DNA of 64,000 nucleotides from the NCBI RefSeq assembly GCF_030341905.1, contig NZ_JATAAF010000001.1, positions 124,001-188,000 of the forward strand. Reading direction: 5' to 3'. Below the pieces are notes generated by a model. It was not told the DNA's origin. It did not search any database and was given only the letters and a program-made list of their open reading frames with translations. Of the stretch, positions 26,188 through 35,464 are shown piece by piece. Origin of the DNA: Porticoccus sp. W117 (GTDB lineage Bacteria; Pseudomonadota; Gammaproteobacteria; Pseudomonadales; Porticoccaceae). The position numbers and the translations under genes are program-made. How positions within the stretch are numbered: position 1 is the first letter of the stretch; every line of letters begins with the position of its first letter.

Positions 26188-26282
26188 AAGGCAGCGGGGT
26201 TTCCAGACACGCTGTCAATACATCCCTGTACGCTCCTTGGCCGCTATCCCTGCGGCCAAAGGTCTGGAAACCCCGATGCCTT
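26188..26282. repeat. Repeat J: long nested hairpin upstream of pyrB
   Basis: Outer arms of 21 nt (AAGGCAGCGGGGTTTCCAGAC and its inverted copy ending CCCCGATGCCTT, one mismatch) enclose a second perfect stem TTGGCCGC/GCGGCCAA with a 7-nt loop and a smaller ACATCCCTGT element. It lies 90 bp upstream of the pyrB start. No second copy seen in the window. Confidence 0.85.
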
Positions 26283-26345
26283 ATGGTTTAGGTAGTCCGT
26301 CTGTCCCGTCGAAAAAATTATGAAAAACAGATGTCTGAAGTGTAT

Positions 26346-26759
26346 TTAATCGCTGTTTTGCCATGTGAGAACTCCTTTTATCTCTCCAAAACCGCTGTAG
26401 CAGCCAAATTCAGTTTCTTTTGCTATGACAAAGATCCATGACTCAACAGATTGATGTATCAAACTACGATTCACCCTGATACCTTTAGTCTCTGGGTACT
26501 TTTGCAAAATCGTATCAATACCATCTGCTTTTTCCTCGTTAAGCAGACCATCGCTTCCATCAGGGAACAAGGAGCAGAGTTGATTTTCCAAATGTTCAGG
26601 ATCACTTAAAACCATATCGTTATTGATAGGAATAAGAACACCTTCAAGCTCTCGTTGCAGACAGGCAGTGCCACATACTTGATTTGTGAAATACACACCC
26701 GTGCTTTCCTGCACAATTAAAGCTGCGCCACTTATTTCCCACAGCTTAACTTTTTTCAT
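26346..26759 (-). CDS. Orphan protein, possible DUF6210 member
   Basis: 137 residues, no signal peptide or membrane segment. Visible features: GVYFTNQVCGTACLQRELEGVLIPI near 21-45, an acidic middle, and a C-terminal SWIFVIAKETEFGCYSGFGEIKGVLTW. The TNQ..G.ACLQ..LEGV.IP block reminds me of the DUF6210 family, sometimes found among immunity-like genes, but this is a weak call from memory. The gene is visibly more A+T-rich than its neighbours and is bracketed by repeat J and repeats E1/C2, so it may have been acquired. No toxin gene adjoins it. Confidence 0.75.
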   Translation of the reverse strand: MKKVKLWEISGAALIVQESTGVYFTNQVCGTACLQRELEGVLIPINNDMVLSDPEHLENQLCSLFPDGSDGLLNEEKADGIDTILQKYPETKGIRVNRSLIHQSVESWIFVIAKETEFGCYSGFGEIKGVLTWQNSD

Positions 26760-26781
26760 AATCCGAACATCCTAGCTGCCT

Positions 26782-26904
26782 GCATGGCTTGGAGGTAACT
26801 TGCTGTGACCGCGGCCAGCATGGATGCTGACCACGAGCCTACAGGGAAGTGCTTGTTTTGAAAAAGAAAGCGGCATGACACAGCAAGTTGCGCCCAAGCC
26901 ATGC
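26782..26904. repeat. Repeat family E, copy 1, inside a 27-bp inverted repeat
   Basis: Core CCAGCATGGATGCTGACC ACGAGC..TACAGGGA...GAAAGCGGC shared with copies at 39601 and 63966. The core is enclosed by imperfect arms GCATGGCTTGG..AACTTGCTGTG (26782-26808) and CACAGCAAGTT..CCAAGCCATGC (26879-26904) that are specific to this locus. Confidence 0.85.
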
Positions 26905-26942
26905 TCTACTCCCAAGCAACTTAATGTTAGCAGTTTGCATCA

Positions 26943-26978
26943 CGAGATTGCCGCGTCGCTGCGCTCCTCGCAATGACG
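26943..26978. repeat. Repeat family C, half copy 2
   Basis: CGAGATTGCCGCGTCGCTGCGCTCCTCGCAATGACGG-type half element, 12 bp downstream of the DPP4-like stop codon; nearly identical to the half copy at 39721. Confidence 0.85.
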
Positions 26979-26989
26979 GAGGCAGCTGG

Positions 26990-29254
26990 CTACTTCAACT
27001 TACCCTCAAAAAATCGAAACACCATCTGCCACAAATGAGCCTGGGCATCTTCTCCGCGAATACCGTGGCGTTTTCCTGGATAGGTCATTAGCTGAAAATC
27101 CACTCGTTTCTCCTGCAATTGGCCCATCAACTTCACTGCGTTGTCGAAGAATACGTTGTCGTCTGCCATGCCGTGAATCAACAGAAGATCACCGCGCTTG
27201 TCACTGGCTACGTAGTTGTCGATGTAGGGGAACACCGACGCCTGTTGGTAATCTTCAGGCTTTTCTGGCACACCCATATAACGCTCGGTGTAGCAGGTGT
27301 CGTACAACAGCCAGTCGGTAACCGGGGCCACGGACACTGCGGCGGCGAAGGTATCCGGCGCCTTGAACAAGCTCATCAGGCTCATATAACCGCCGTAAGA
27401 CCAGCCGTAAACCCCCAGTCGCTGCTCATCCACATAAGGCAGAGTTTTCAGCAGTTTTACAGCGGCCAGTTGATCGGTCACTTCCGCCTCCCCCAACCTG
27501 CCTTTGATTACTCCCTCAAACTCGGCGCCTCGGTTGTAGGTGCCGCGGTTGTCTATGGTAATCACCACATAACCGTTGCGAGCCAGAAACTGGTTAAACC
27601 AGCGGGTGTTCCAGGCATTTTTTACCAGCTGGCTGTGGGGTCCACCGTAGAGAAATACGATCGCCGGGTAGCGCTTTCCCGGCTCCAGTTTTTTGGGCTT
27701 CATCAGCTGGTAATGCAGGGTTTTGCCATCTTCTGCATTCAGTGTGCCGTACTCCAGAGGAACATGGTCTGTGAGGTACGGGCTGTAGGGATGGTTGTCG
27801 TCCAGAGGATTTTCTTCCAGCCAGGTAATCAACCCGCCTTTTTCATCTTTAAGCGCCACTGCTGGCGGGCGACCATCTGCTGAGAAGTTGTCGATAAACA
27901 GGGGCTTTTGGCAGTCTCCATCCTTGCGGATACAGCCATAATCCACGCTATGCCAGCCGGGCTCTTTGGTCAGGCGGTGAACATCGCCACCATCCAAAGG
28001 CACTCTGTAGAAATGCCGCTCCAAAACACCGTCGGCATTGGCCATAAAGTAAATCTGGCGACGCTTTTCATCCACAGACACCAGGTGGTCCACCACCCAA
28101 TCGCCAGAGGTAAGCTGGCGAATGACTTTGCCCTGGTAGTCCAGCAAATATAAATGCTTGTAGCCACTGCGCTCAGAGGCCCACACAAATTGCTGACTGT
28201 CTTTGAGAAATTTCAGGTCATCGTGCAAATTGATCCAGTACGGCGACGCTTCTGTCAGTACCCGCCAGCTTTTGCCGGTAGCGCTGTCAGCAAACAACAA
28301 ATGGTTTTTACTTTGTGAACGATTGAGCCGCTGTATGGCCAGGGTTTTACTGTCTGGCAGCCAGTTGACTCGCGCCAGGTAAATATCCTGGTTGTCGCCC
28401 AAGTCCATCCAGCGGATTTTCGGCGTGCGGCGCCCTACTTTCACCACCCCCAGTTGCAGTCTGGCATTGACCTCGCCAGCAAAGGGATAGCGCTGCTGGA
28501 TAGCGGTAACGGAACCATCTGTGGCCACTTCGTAGCGATCCATCAGGGTGACCTGAGACTCGTCAATTCGAGTCAGAGCAATGCGGCTTTCGTCAGCCGC
28601 CCACCAGTAACCGGTATTGCGGCCCATTTCCTCTTGAGCGACGAATTCCGCAGTGGCGTAACTGATGGCACCAGCACCCTTTTTGGTAATGGCAATCTCG
28701 CGCCCCTTTGCCAGGTCAATCACGTAGAGGTTTTGCTCACGCACAAAGGAGACGAAATTGCCTTTGGGGGAAAAGCGCACGTCGGTCTCGAATGCCGGGT
28801 TATTGGTAAGGCGCCGTGGTGTTGGCTTTTGCCCTGCTGCTTCCAGACCCAGGTAATAAAGATCACCGCCAATGGGAAACAGCAAACCATCGCTATTGGG
28901 CGACCAGTAATACTCAACAATGCCGCTGCCTTTGATACGCTGGCGCTCGCGTCGGGCTCGCTCCACTTCCGACAGTTGCTCATCACCGCCCGTCAGCTGT
29001 ACCGAGTCCACCAGCAAACGATGTTGGTCTGTGGCGATGTGGTAGGCCCACAAGTCCTGCTGCTTGTGGTTATCCGGCTTGCCCTTCAGGTAGGTCGCAA
29101 GGGTTCCGTCGGGAGACAGCTTCAAGCCTTTTATTGCAGGGCCACTCAACGACGGGCTGGCCACGAAGCGTTCAATGGTCAGCGGCTCGGCGGCAACCGG
29201 TAAACACAACATCAACAAAACAGCGGCAATACAGAAGTGAGCACGGCGCAACAT
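26990..29254 (-). CDS. Dipeptidyl-peptidase IV-like S9 family serine peptidase
   Basis: 754 residues with a Sec signal peptide (LRRAHFCIAAVLLMLCLPVAAEP). An N-terminal eight-bladed beta-propeller (DPPIV_N, about 100-480) with the DPP4-type double-Glu region (TAEFVAQEEMGRNTGYWWAADES) precedes an alpha/beta-hydrolase domain: nucleophile GWSYGG (Ser619), Asp in HGMADDNV (about 698) and His in GKRHGIRG (730). Removes Xaa-Pro dipeptides from peptide N-termini in the periplasm (family knowledge). The 244-bp gap upstream is shared with the divergent diguanylate cyclase. Confidence 0.95.
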   Translation of the reverse strand: MLRRAHFCIAAVLLMLCLPVAAEPLTIERFVASPSLSGPAIKGLKLSPDGTLATYLKGKPDNHKQQDLWAYHIATDQHRLLVDSVQLTGGDEQLSEVERARRERQRIKGSGIVEYYWSPNSDGLLFPIGGDLYYLGLEAAGQKPTPRRLTNNPAFETDVRFSPKGNFVSFVREQNLYVIDLAKGREIAITKKGAGAISYATAEFVAQEEMGRNTGYWWAADESRIALTRIDESQVTLMDRYEVATDGSVTAIQQRYPFAGEVNARLQLGVVKVGRRTPKIRWMDLGDNQDIYLARVNWLPDSKTLAIQRLNRSQSKNHLLFADSATGKSWRVLTEASPYWINLHDDLKFLKDSQQFVWASERSGYKHLYLLDYQGKVIRQLTSGDWVVDHLVSVDEKRRQIYFMANADGVLERHFYRVPLDGGDVHRLTKEPGWHSVDYGCIRKDGDCQKPLFIDNFSADGRPPAVALKDEKGGLITWLEENPLDDNHPYSPYLTDHVPLEYGTLNAEDGKTLHYQLMKPKKLEPGKRYPAIVFLYGGPHSQLVKNAWNTRWFNQFLARNGYVVITIDNRGTYNRGAEFEGVIKGRLGEAEVTDQLAAVKLLKTLPYVDEQRLGVYGWSYGGYMSLMSLFKAPDTFAAAVSVAPVTDWLLYDTCYTERYMGVPEKPEDYQQASVFPYIDNYVASDKRGDLLLIHGMADDNVFFDNAVKLMGQLQEKRVDFQLMTYPGKRHGIRGEDAQAHLWQMVFRFFEGKLK

Positions 29255-29428
29255 GGTGAGTTTTCCAAGTGAAGTAAAAGCGCCACTCTACCGAAACCTC
29301 GACCTCACAGGCAAAGTCAAAATTCCGTCATCTTTTTCTGAAAGCCAGCCCCATAAACGGCAGCGTCATTTTTCCAGCGGCCTTGCAATCCAGCGAAGGC
29401 AAAATTTCGCTAAAAATCGCCTGCAACT

Positions 29429-29456
29429 GTGGCATATAGAATGTGGCATATGGATT
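29429..29456. repeat. 14-bp tandem direct repeat upstream of a diguanylate cyclase gene
   Basis: GTGGCATATAGAAT followed directly by GTGGCATATGGATT, about 43 bp upstream of the ATG at 29499. Could be a binding site for a regulator with head-to-tail half-sites; nothing else supports this. The rest of the 29255-29498 gap shows no gene. Confidence 0.5.
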
Positions 29457-29498
29457 GCTTATTGGCTTTGGTAACCCCTGCTAAAGGCCCATGTAATC

Positions 29499-30437
29499 AT
29501 GAGTGATATTGCGGAATTCAACAGTGGTAAAGGCGCCGCCGCCAAGAAGCTCGCCAAAAGCGGTAGCAATCAGCGCCTTAAGGTCGCGGCCCGTTCCAGT
29601 ACGCCGGAACCCCTGCTGGCAGAAGCGGACCTGCTGCGGCTGTCGCAACTGTGGCAAACCACGCTGGATGTGTACGCCCTGCTGGATCGCCTGATCGGCG
29701 AACTGCCCCGCTTTGTGCCGTTCGACAGTTTCAGCTATTACCATCCAGAGCAAGCCCTGGAGCAACGAGTTGGCCAAGGGGGTAAGCACAGTTGCAGCTA
29801 TAAACTGAACTTGCAGGGTCGCCAGCTGGGGCAGCTGGAAATGACCCGCAGCAAGCGCTTCTCGGAAGCAGAGCTGACCACTATCGAGCGAATTCTGGGC
29901 ACTTTTATCAACAGCCTGCGCAACGCCGTGGACTACCACCAAATGGCCCGCAGCGCCTATACCGACAGCCTTACCGGGCTGCTTAACCGCAATGCCTTGA
30001 GTCATCTGCTGGGTAAAGAGATCAAACGCGCCCAACGCAGTAACGAGCCGCTATCACTGTTGTTTATCGATCTGGACCACTTCAAGTCCATCAACGACCA
30101 ATACGGGCATTCCAGTGGTGATCGTCTGTTGCGCCAGCTGGCGCTGCTGCTTGAAAGCCAGGTTCGCGGCTCAGACTGCATCTACCGCTATGGCGGTGAG
30201 GAATTTATTGTGCAGCTGCCAGATACCAGTGCCGAAGGCGCGCGTCTGGTAGCAGAGAAAATTCTTGCCGGCATTGGCAACCTGCACTTTGCCCCCTGCG
30301 GCAAAGCCTTGCCGGTCACCGCCAGTATCGGCGCCACCACCCTCAACAACGAAGACGCTCATTCGCTGATCGAGCGTGCTGATCGAGCCATGTATCGAGC
30401 GAAAGAGGAAGGCAGAAATCGGATTTGTGTTTTGTAG
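29499..30437 (+). CDS. Diguanylate cyclase (GGEEF)
   Basis: 312 residues, no membrane segment. Residues about 40-145 are a GAF-like sensory region of unknown ligand; about 150-310 form a GGDEF domain with FIDLDHFKSIND, active-site GGEEF at 232-236 and an intact inhibitory I-site (RGSD, five residues before it). Makes cyclic di-GMP from two GTP, with product feedback predicted. Transcribed towards the other cyclase gene at 30527; the two genes are separated by the heptamer array of repeat I. Confidence 0.93.
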   Translation: MSDIAEFNSGKGAAAKKLAKSGSNQRLKVAARSSTPEPLLAEADLLRLSQLWQTTLDVYALLDRLIGELPRFVPFDSFSYYHPEQALEQRVGQGGKHSCSYKLNLQGRQLGQLEMTRSKRFSEAELTTIERILGTFINSLRNAVDYHQMARSAYTDSLTGLLNRNALSHLLGKEIKRAQRSNEPLSLLFIDLDHFKSINDQYGHSSGDRLLRQLALLLESQVRGSDCIYRYGGEEFIVQLPDTSAEGARLVAEKILAGIGNLHFAPCGKALPVTASIGATTLNNEDAHSLIERADRAMYRAKEEGRNRICVL

Positions 30438-30519
30438 GTTGCGGGTTGCGGGTTGCGGGTTGCGGGTTGCGGGTTGCGGCAAGAATCTCGTAATCACGAG
30501 CGAAGTATCACGCAACCCG
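30437..30519. repeat. Repeat I: six GGTTGCG heptamers with inverted end
   Basis: Six perfect tandem GGTTGCG units at 30437-30478, then a small palindrome CTCGTAATCACGAG and an inverted CGCAACCC at 30511-30518. It lies between two convergent diguanylate cyclase genes, and the stop codon of the first (30435-30437) touches the array. Confidence 0.9.
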
Positions 30520-30526
30520 TGACCGA

Positions 30527-32095
30527 TCAAACCACCACACTACTATTACGATTATTGCGCTTGGCCTTGTACATGCCTTGGTCTGCCCGTTCAAAAGCGC
30601 TCTCAGGGGTGTCTTCGTCCTGAACTTCGGTGATGCCACAACTGATGGTGACATTCACTGGTTGGCCACCGCTGTGGAAACCGCATTTTTCCACCCCGGC
30701 GCGGGCTTTTTCCGCCACCACCCTGGCACCTTCCGCATCGGTGTCCGGCAATAACAGCACAAATTCATCGCCACCAAAACGCGCCAGGCAATCGGTTTTA
30801 CGAATGCTTGAGGAAAGTGTTTCCACCACTTTTTGCAGCACCAGGTCACCGGCCTTGTGACCATAGGTATCGTTAACGGTTTTGAACTTGTCGACGTCCA
30901 CTACCATCATGGTCAGAGGGAAGCCAATACGGCGGCTGCGGGAAAATTCCTCTATCACCCGTTCCTCGTAACCAAAGCGGTTGAGCACGCCGGTGAGGGT
31001 GTCTTTTGATGCAGCGGCTTGTTTTTCGTGTACTTTGGCCCGCAACTGCTGGCCTTGCAATTCCATCTCCCGCAGCTTGCGGGTGAGATCGCGCACCTGA
31101 CGCTCGGACTGGCGGTGCTTTTCCTGTTCGTCGTTGAGGTATTCATCGAGCGTGTTGCCAATTTTTTCAACTCTCGTTTCGATGAGTTGTCGCAACCCGT
31201 CCAGGGTGTTTTCGCCGGCCACCGCTTGCTGAATATCACTGACCTGCTCGCCAATATTATTCTGCAGTTGTTCGGCACGGCTGAGTGAGCCTTTGTCGAG
31301 CGTACCAACAATACCCTGCTCTATACCTTGCAGCTTTTCCCGCAACTGGCCAAGAAACTGCTCCGTATCCCGGCGTTCAATGCCGATACTGCGGGCAATA
31401 CCCCCTAATAACTCCAACACTTGCTGCAAGATATGCTGCATTCCCTCGGTGGTGTTAACCGTGGGCAGCTCCGCCTTGATAACCACTACCTGACGCGATA
31501 CATCATCCAGCGATGCCAGGTTGTCCAGCACCTTATCCAGCACCGGGCGCAGGGCATCAAAAATATCCCTGGCGCTGTTATCCGCCTTGCTGCCGGAGCG
31601 TTTTAGCCAACCGCGACTTTTGCCTTTGGAGGAGTCGCTCGCGGCTTTGGGGGATGCACTGTCTACCGAGCTCTCGTTGATGGTGCGCAGCAATTTCAAA
31701 CCACGCTGCAGTACCTCGACAATCTCATCCTGGCTTTTGGCTCGGGCAGCGGAAACGGCAATTTTCTGGGCATCGCTGTAGTTCGCCATGGGCACGCGCA
31801 TTTCCTGCAACAGTGCCTGCAACGCTTCCGCCAGTGGTTGGATGTTAGTACCCACCTGATCCGAGTCTGGCATCTCTTTGAGATGGCCAAACAGCATGGT
31901 GGAGACTTTGGTGAGGCCTTCATCGTCGCTGGATACCCGTTCCCGCAGGACGATGCGCAGATGTTCGAGAATGTTTTCCAGCTTGCTGTCTTGAATGCCC
32001 TTGGCAGCGAGATAGCTCAGTTCTACCCCAATGCGCTGCAGCAACAATTCCCGTTCGTTCTTCTCATTTGTGGCCGTGCCGGCAGTCGGATTCAT
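30527..32095 (-). CDS. Diguanylate cyclase (GGDEF) with long helical N-terminus
   Basis: 522 residues. The N-terminal 345 residues are largely helical with predicted coiled coil (about 305-350, EKHRQSERQVRDLTRKLREM), no transmembrane segment. The C-terminal domain carries the GGDEF site near 441 (RFGGDEFVLLLPDT) preceded by an I-site RKTD. ATG at 32095 chosen over a GTG nine codons earlier. The same direction as the fliK/flhB-like pair upstream, 182 bp away, which hints at a link to motility or surface behaviour, but there is no overlap or coupling. Confidence 0.92.
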   Translation of the reverse strand: MNPTAGTATNEKNERELLLQRIGVELSYLAAKGIQDSKLENILEHLRIVLRERVSSDDEGLTKVSTMLFGHLKEMPDSDQVGTNIQPLAEALQALLQEMRVPMANYSDAQKIAVSAARAKSQDEIVEVLQRGLKLLRTINESSVDSASPKAASDSSKGKSRGWLKRSGSKADNSARDIFDALRPVLDKVLDNLASLDDVSRQVVVIKAELPTVNTTEGMQHILQQVLELLGGIARSIGIERRDTEQFLGQLREKLQGIEQGIVGTLDKGSLSRAEQLQNNIGEQVSDIQQAVAGENTLDGLRQLIETRVEKIGNTLDEYLNDEQEKHRQSERQVRDLTRKLREMELQGQQLRAKVHEKQAAASKDTLTGVLNRFGYEERVIEEFSRSRRIGFPLTMMVVDVDKFKTVNDTYGHKAGDLVLQKVVETLSSSIRKTDCLARFGGDEFVLLLPDTDAEGARVVAEKARAGVEKCGFHSGGQPVNVTISCGITEVQDEDTPESAFERADQGMYKAKRNNRNSSVVV

Positions 32096-32277
32096 AGCCT
32101 TGCTCTTTATCGTTATAGTCACTGATTTCTATCCCTGATCCCCACACCTTCGATTCTACTCGCCATCAGCACCCCGGCAAGCCAACTGGCGCACAATACG
32201 CAACCGAGGTGGCATCCATGGTCACGTATCATTTTTGTTACATTTGCACTGCATCTATCAGCCCGGTTTTTTGCCTT

Positions 32278-32571
32278 TTAAGGTGCCTTGCCTTTCAAGT
32301 AATAGACAAATGACAGCACCTCAGCCACCACCACATACAGTTGCCGGGGAATTTCCTCACCCACGGGTACAGCGCTCAATGCGGCGGTCAACACCGTATC
32401 CTGCTCTACCGGCACTTGATGTGCCCTGGCCAGCGCCTCAATTTCTTCGGCAACCGCTCCTTCTCCCTTGGCCACCACCACCGGCGCCACCTTTTTATTT
32501 TCCCCGCTGTTGTCGTAGCTGAGGGCTGCTGCCAACTTCGGTGGTTTGTGTGGTGGCTGTTCCTCTGACAT
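32278..32571 (-). CDS. FlhB C-terminal-domain-like protein (FlhB2 type)
   Basis: 97 residues corresponding to the cytoplasmic FlhB_C domain alone (AAALSYDNSGENKKVAPVVVAKGEGAVAEEIEALARAHQVPV), with no membrane part. In full FlhB the autocleavage site is NPTH; here the equivalent place reads NSGENK, so autocleavage is not expected. Such stand-alone copies often pair with a fliK-like gene, as here, 15 bp upstream. Role in flagellar substrate switching is suggested by family but not shown. No other flagellar genes occur in the window. Confidence 0.9.
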   Translation of the reverse strand: MSEEQPPHKPPKLAAALSYDNSGENKKVAPVVVAKGEGAVAEEIEALARAHQVPVEQDTVLTAALSAVPVGEEIPRQLYVVVAEVLSFVYYLKGKAP

Positions 32572-32586
32572 GGATGCCTCTAAAGT

Positions 32587-33948
32587 CTATATGTGGTAAT
32601 CGAGCAAACTGCTGGCCAAACTCAGCGGCGCCTGCTGATCCACGGGCTGCCCCTGACGACACACCAATGCCCCCACATTCAAGCCATTGGCCTCAAGGGC
32701 TGTTTCCAGCATCGGCAACTCTGACTCCGCCAACTGTGCCGTTTCATCGCTCTGCGCCCACAGCGATGCCGAGACCTTGTCACCTCGCAACAATACTTTG
32801 GCCCGTATCTGCCCCAACCCTGCCAACTCAAAGGCAAGTTCCACCTGCCAGCCCGGCTCCAGTTCAGTGCCATCACCGTTGCTGGCCTCTCTTTCGATCA
32901 CCATCGGCAGGCTATGAAACTCATCACCCTGGCGATAGGGCAATTCAAAAACCCAACGAGCCGCTTCCTGGCCAGGCTGTGGCAGGCTTTGGACCTGCTG
33001 GGAAACGATGCGAGCAATTGCGCCTTCAACCTGACGTTGCAAATCCTGCACAGTGGGCATTTGTGTCTGGCTGACAGACTGATTCAATTGCCCTTCCCTT
33101 TGTGTACCCTGCGGCAATAGCTGGTTTGCCTGACGGCCAGCCTCTGCAGGCAATGCTTGCTGCTGCGTCTGAGGCTGGGTAGCTGTCTGGGGTTTGATCC
33201 CATCAACTGGCTGTGTGCCCCCACCGCCAGGCGCCTGCGCTGTTGGCGCAGAACTCGGCATTGCAGTACTGGCAGGCCTTGCCGCCTCAGTTGCCGGGCT
33301 TTTGGCCGCAGGTGTCGAATCGCCACTGGTGGGCTTCTGAACCCCCAACTGGCGAGCCAATTGCACCAGAGCCTGCTTGACATCTCTCTGTGCCCCTTCG
33401 CCACCGCGCTGAGCCTGGCGCTGTTCATTGAACAACCCTGACTCCTGCACCAATTGTTTGAGGCGGGCGTGATCAGCCAGTTTTTCGCCATTGGGAATTC
33501 GCGCCAGTAATGTTTCGATAAGGCCGCGGGTACGGGCAGGCAACACCTCTCTCTGTGAACCACCATCGTCCTTCGTTTGCGGGGGCTTCCCCAAAATGGC
33601 CAACAAGTTATTCAGCACTTTTTCCGTCGGCAATTGGCGTGGCAACAGCTGGCGTAATGCCTGATTCACCAACTCGCTGGCACTGCCGCTGGCCACCGCC
33701 GCAGGCACCACCTGCAACGTGGGTGTAGTGCCAGTACTGAGTACTTTGAGCAGTACCCGGTCACCAGCCTGAATGGGCGCCTGGCTGCGAGCTTCCAGCT
33801 GGGTATTGCCAATGCGCAGTTGCAGACGTTCCGCAGCGGGACGTGCCATCACCACCGCCTCCAGAATCTGCCCCACACGCCAGTTGTGTAGCTGGCTGCT
33901 TACCGCCCCCTGAGACGTCAGCCCAGTGAGCGTTATTTCCCCCAGCAT
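32587..33948 (-). CDS. FliK-like flagellar hook-length control protein
   Basis: 453 residues. Residues about 1-85 are a beta-rich N-terminal region; the middle (about 180-290) is low complexity, rich in Gln, Pro, Ala and Ser; the C-terminal 150 residues match the FliK_C fold (VFELPYRQGDEFHSLPMVIERE and LAFELAGLGQIRAKVLLRGDKVSASLWAQ). Measures hook length and triggers the export switch in flagellar assembly; acts with the FlhB-like protein encoded next. Confidence 0.85.
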   Translation of the reverse strand: MLGEITLTGLTSQGAVSSQLHNWRVGQILEAVVMARPAAERLQLRIGNTQLEARSQAPIQAGDRVLLKVLSTGTTPTLQVVPAAVASGSASELVNQALRQLLPRQLPTEKVLNNLLAILGKPPQTKDDGGSQREVLPARTRGLIETLLARIPNGEKLADHARLKQLVQESGLFNEQRQAQRGGEGAQRDVKQALVQLARQLGVQKPTSGDSTPAAKSPATEAARPASTAMPSSAPTAQAPGGGGTQPVDGIKPQTATQPQTQQQALPAEAGRQANQLLPQGTQREGQLNQSVSQTQMPTVQDLQRQVEGAIARIVSQQVQSLPQPGQEAARWVFELPYRQGDEFHSLPMVIEREASNGDGTELEPGWQVELAFELAGLGQIRAKVLLRGDKVSASLWAQSDETAQLAESELPMLETALEANGLNVGALVCRQGQPVDQQAPLSLASSLLDYHI

Positions 33949-34078
33949 GGGTTATAAAATCTCCTGGCACTTGGCCTTATCTATGCAATAATTGCTGCCT
34001 TAATTTTTCGACCTGTTGCTAGTAAAACTTTAGCGGCATAAATGGCGGTTTCTTAAGCCGAATTCCCAGGGAATTTCT

Positions 34079-35443
34079 ATGAGCATTTTTGATGACGATC
34101 ATGCAGAACCAGTCGCAACCGCCAAGCCGGGCAAAAAAGCCCACAAAAACCCCTTTGCAGACCCCGATGAGCGACTGGAACCGTTAATGGAGACAGGCAG
34201 CGAGCTGGACGATGACGAACTGGCTCTGGATGAAGAAGACTTCGTACCCTTGGATCGCAAGCGCAATCGCCACCTGAGCAGCAGCCTGGACAAAATTCGC
34301 GACAACGGCCCGGCACAGACGCCGAGCAGCGAAACACCCAAAGTGGAAAAAAAGCCAGTCAGGGTCCAAAAAGCCGACCCTCAGCCAACCCGCAACCCGT
34401 TTGCCAACAGTACCGAGACAACCCGAACAGCTGTCGAAGACAACCCATTTCTGGCGCCAGCCAAACGTGCACAAACACAAGCTCAAACGCCCCCTGTCAT
34501 CAACCGACAAGTCCCGGAAAGCAAGACTTTCCCCGGCGAAAAATTGGCAGGCGAAAAGCCAGCAAGCGTCAAAGTCAGTGAACCCAAACACAGTGAGAAG
34601 CCGCAGCGAAGCCAGCCCCAAGCAGAGGCCCGACAAGCGCCCAGCTCACCCTATGTGCCGCAAAAACCACTGGTAGATGAGCGCCCACAACCAGAGCCAA
34701 GACGCCCCCAGTTGGATAGGGAAAAACCCTCACAGCCAGAACCGGCACCGCAAGCTGCTCCACCAGAGTTTGCCCGCCGCCAACAACCTGCCATCGGCGT
34801 CACCAGCCTGACGCTGTGGACTCTGCTGGCCATGGCAGTGCTATTGGCTGCCTGGAGCATGATCCAACTGTCTGGCATAAAGGAACAACTGGCTGCTTTG
34901 AACAATGATGTAAAACAGATGGAACAGCCCGCCGCCGTTGTTGCAGACAGCGGCCAGGAAGCGCGACTGGCGCGCTTGGAAAACAACTACCAAGCGCTGG
35001 AAAGTCGTATACAGCAGCAACCTAAAACGGGCAGCAACAATCAGGATGCAACCGTAGCCCAACTGCAAAAACAAATCGGCCAGTTGCAAAACCAAGTACA
35101 ACAACAGCAAAAGCAATTGCAATCCACCCTTGCCACACTTCAGCAGCAGGCCAAATCAGCAACACCAGCGACAACCAGCAAACCAGTGGCGGCAGTGGCT
35201 AAACCCAGCGGCTGGGTGATCAATATCGCCTCGCTCTCCAACCGCGACAACGCCCTGAAATTGGTGAATAAAGCCAAGGCTCTGGGCACAGACACGCGAA
35301 TGGAATCCTACCCTTCCCAAGGACGCACCCTCTATCGGGTACGGGCCTTTGGCTACAACAGCCAAAGCGCCGCCGAGCAAGCGGCGTTGCGTTTGCAAAA
35401 CGGATTGAATATGAGCGGATTGATTGTTCGGAAGATTGACTAA
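34079..35443 (+). CDS. SPOR-domain inner-membrane protein
   Basis: 454 residues. A long, charged and proline-rich cytoplasmic N-terminus (1-235) precedes one membrane segment (TSLTLWTLLAMAVLLAAWSMI, about 241-261), a Gln-rich coiled coil (about 295-355), and a C-terminal SPOR domain (about 378-454; WVINIASLSNRDNALKLVNKAKAL, YRVRAFGYNSQSAAEQAALRL). SPOR domains bind septal peptidoglycan lacking stem peptides, so a cell-division or envelope role is likely. Good ribosome-binding site (AGGGAA). No partner gene is adjacent; the inverted repeat G follows. Confidence 0.88.
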   Translation: MSIFDDDHAEPVATAKPGKKAHKNPFADPDERLEPLMETGSELDDDELALDEEDFVPLDRKRNRHLSSSLDKIRDNGPAQTPSSETPKVEKKPVRVQKADPQPTRNPFANSTETTRTAVEDNPFLAPAKRAQTQAQTPPVINRQVPESKTFPGEKLAGEKPASVKVSEPKHSEKPQRSQPQAEARQAPSSPYVPQKPLVDERPQPEPRRPQLDREKPSQPEPAPQAAPPEFARRQQPAIGVTSLTLWTLLAMAVLLAAWSMIQLSGIKEQLAALNNDVKQMEQPAAVVADSGQEARLARLENNYQALESRIQQQPKTGSNNQDATVAQLQKQIGQLQNQVQQQQKQLQSTLATLQQQAKSATPATTSKPVAAVAKPSGWVINIASLSNRDNALKLVNKAKALGTDTRMESYPSQGRTLYRVRAFGYNSQSAAEQAALRLQNGLNMSGLIVRKID

Positions 35444-35464
35444 TTAGCTACGGGCGACGAGCAA

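Noticed and set aside
26188-26282. Repeat J as a pyrimidine-responsive attenuator of pyrB
   Set aside because: No leader peptide or T-run terminator follows the hairpin in the pyrB direction, and it has the nested-palindrome form of the other repeats. Regulation cannot be excluded but is not supported.
30437-30478. Heptamer array as a CRISPR
   Set aside because: Units are 7 bp with no spacers and no cas genes nearby.
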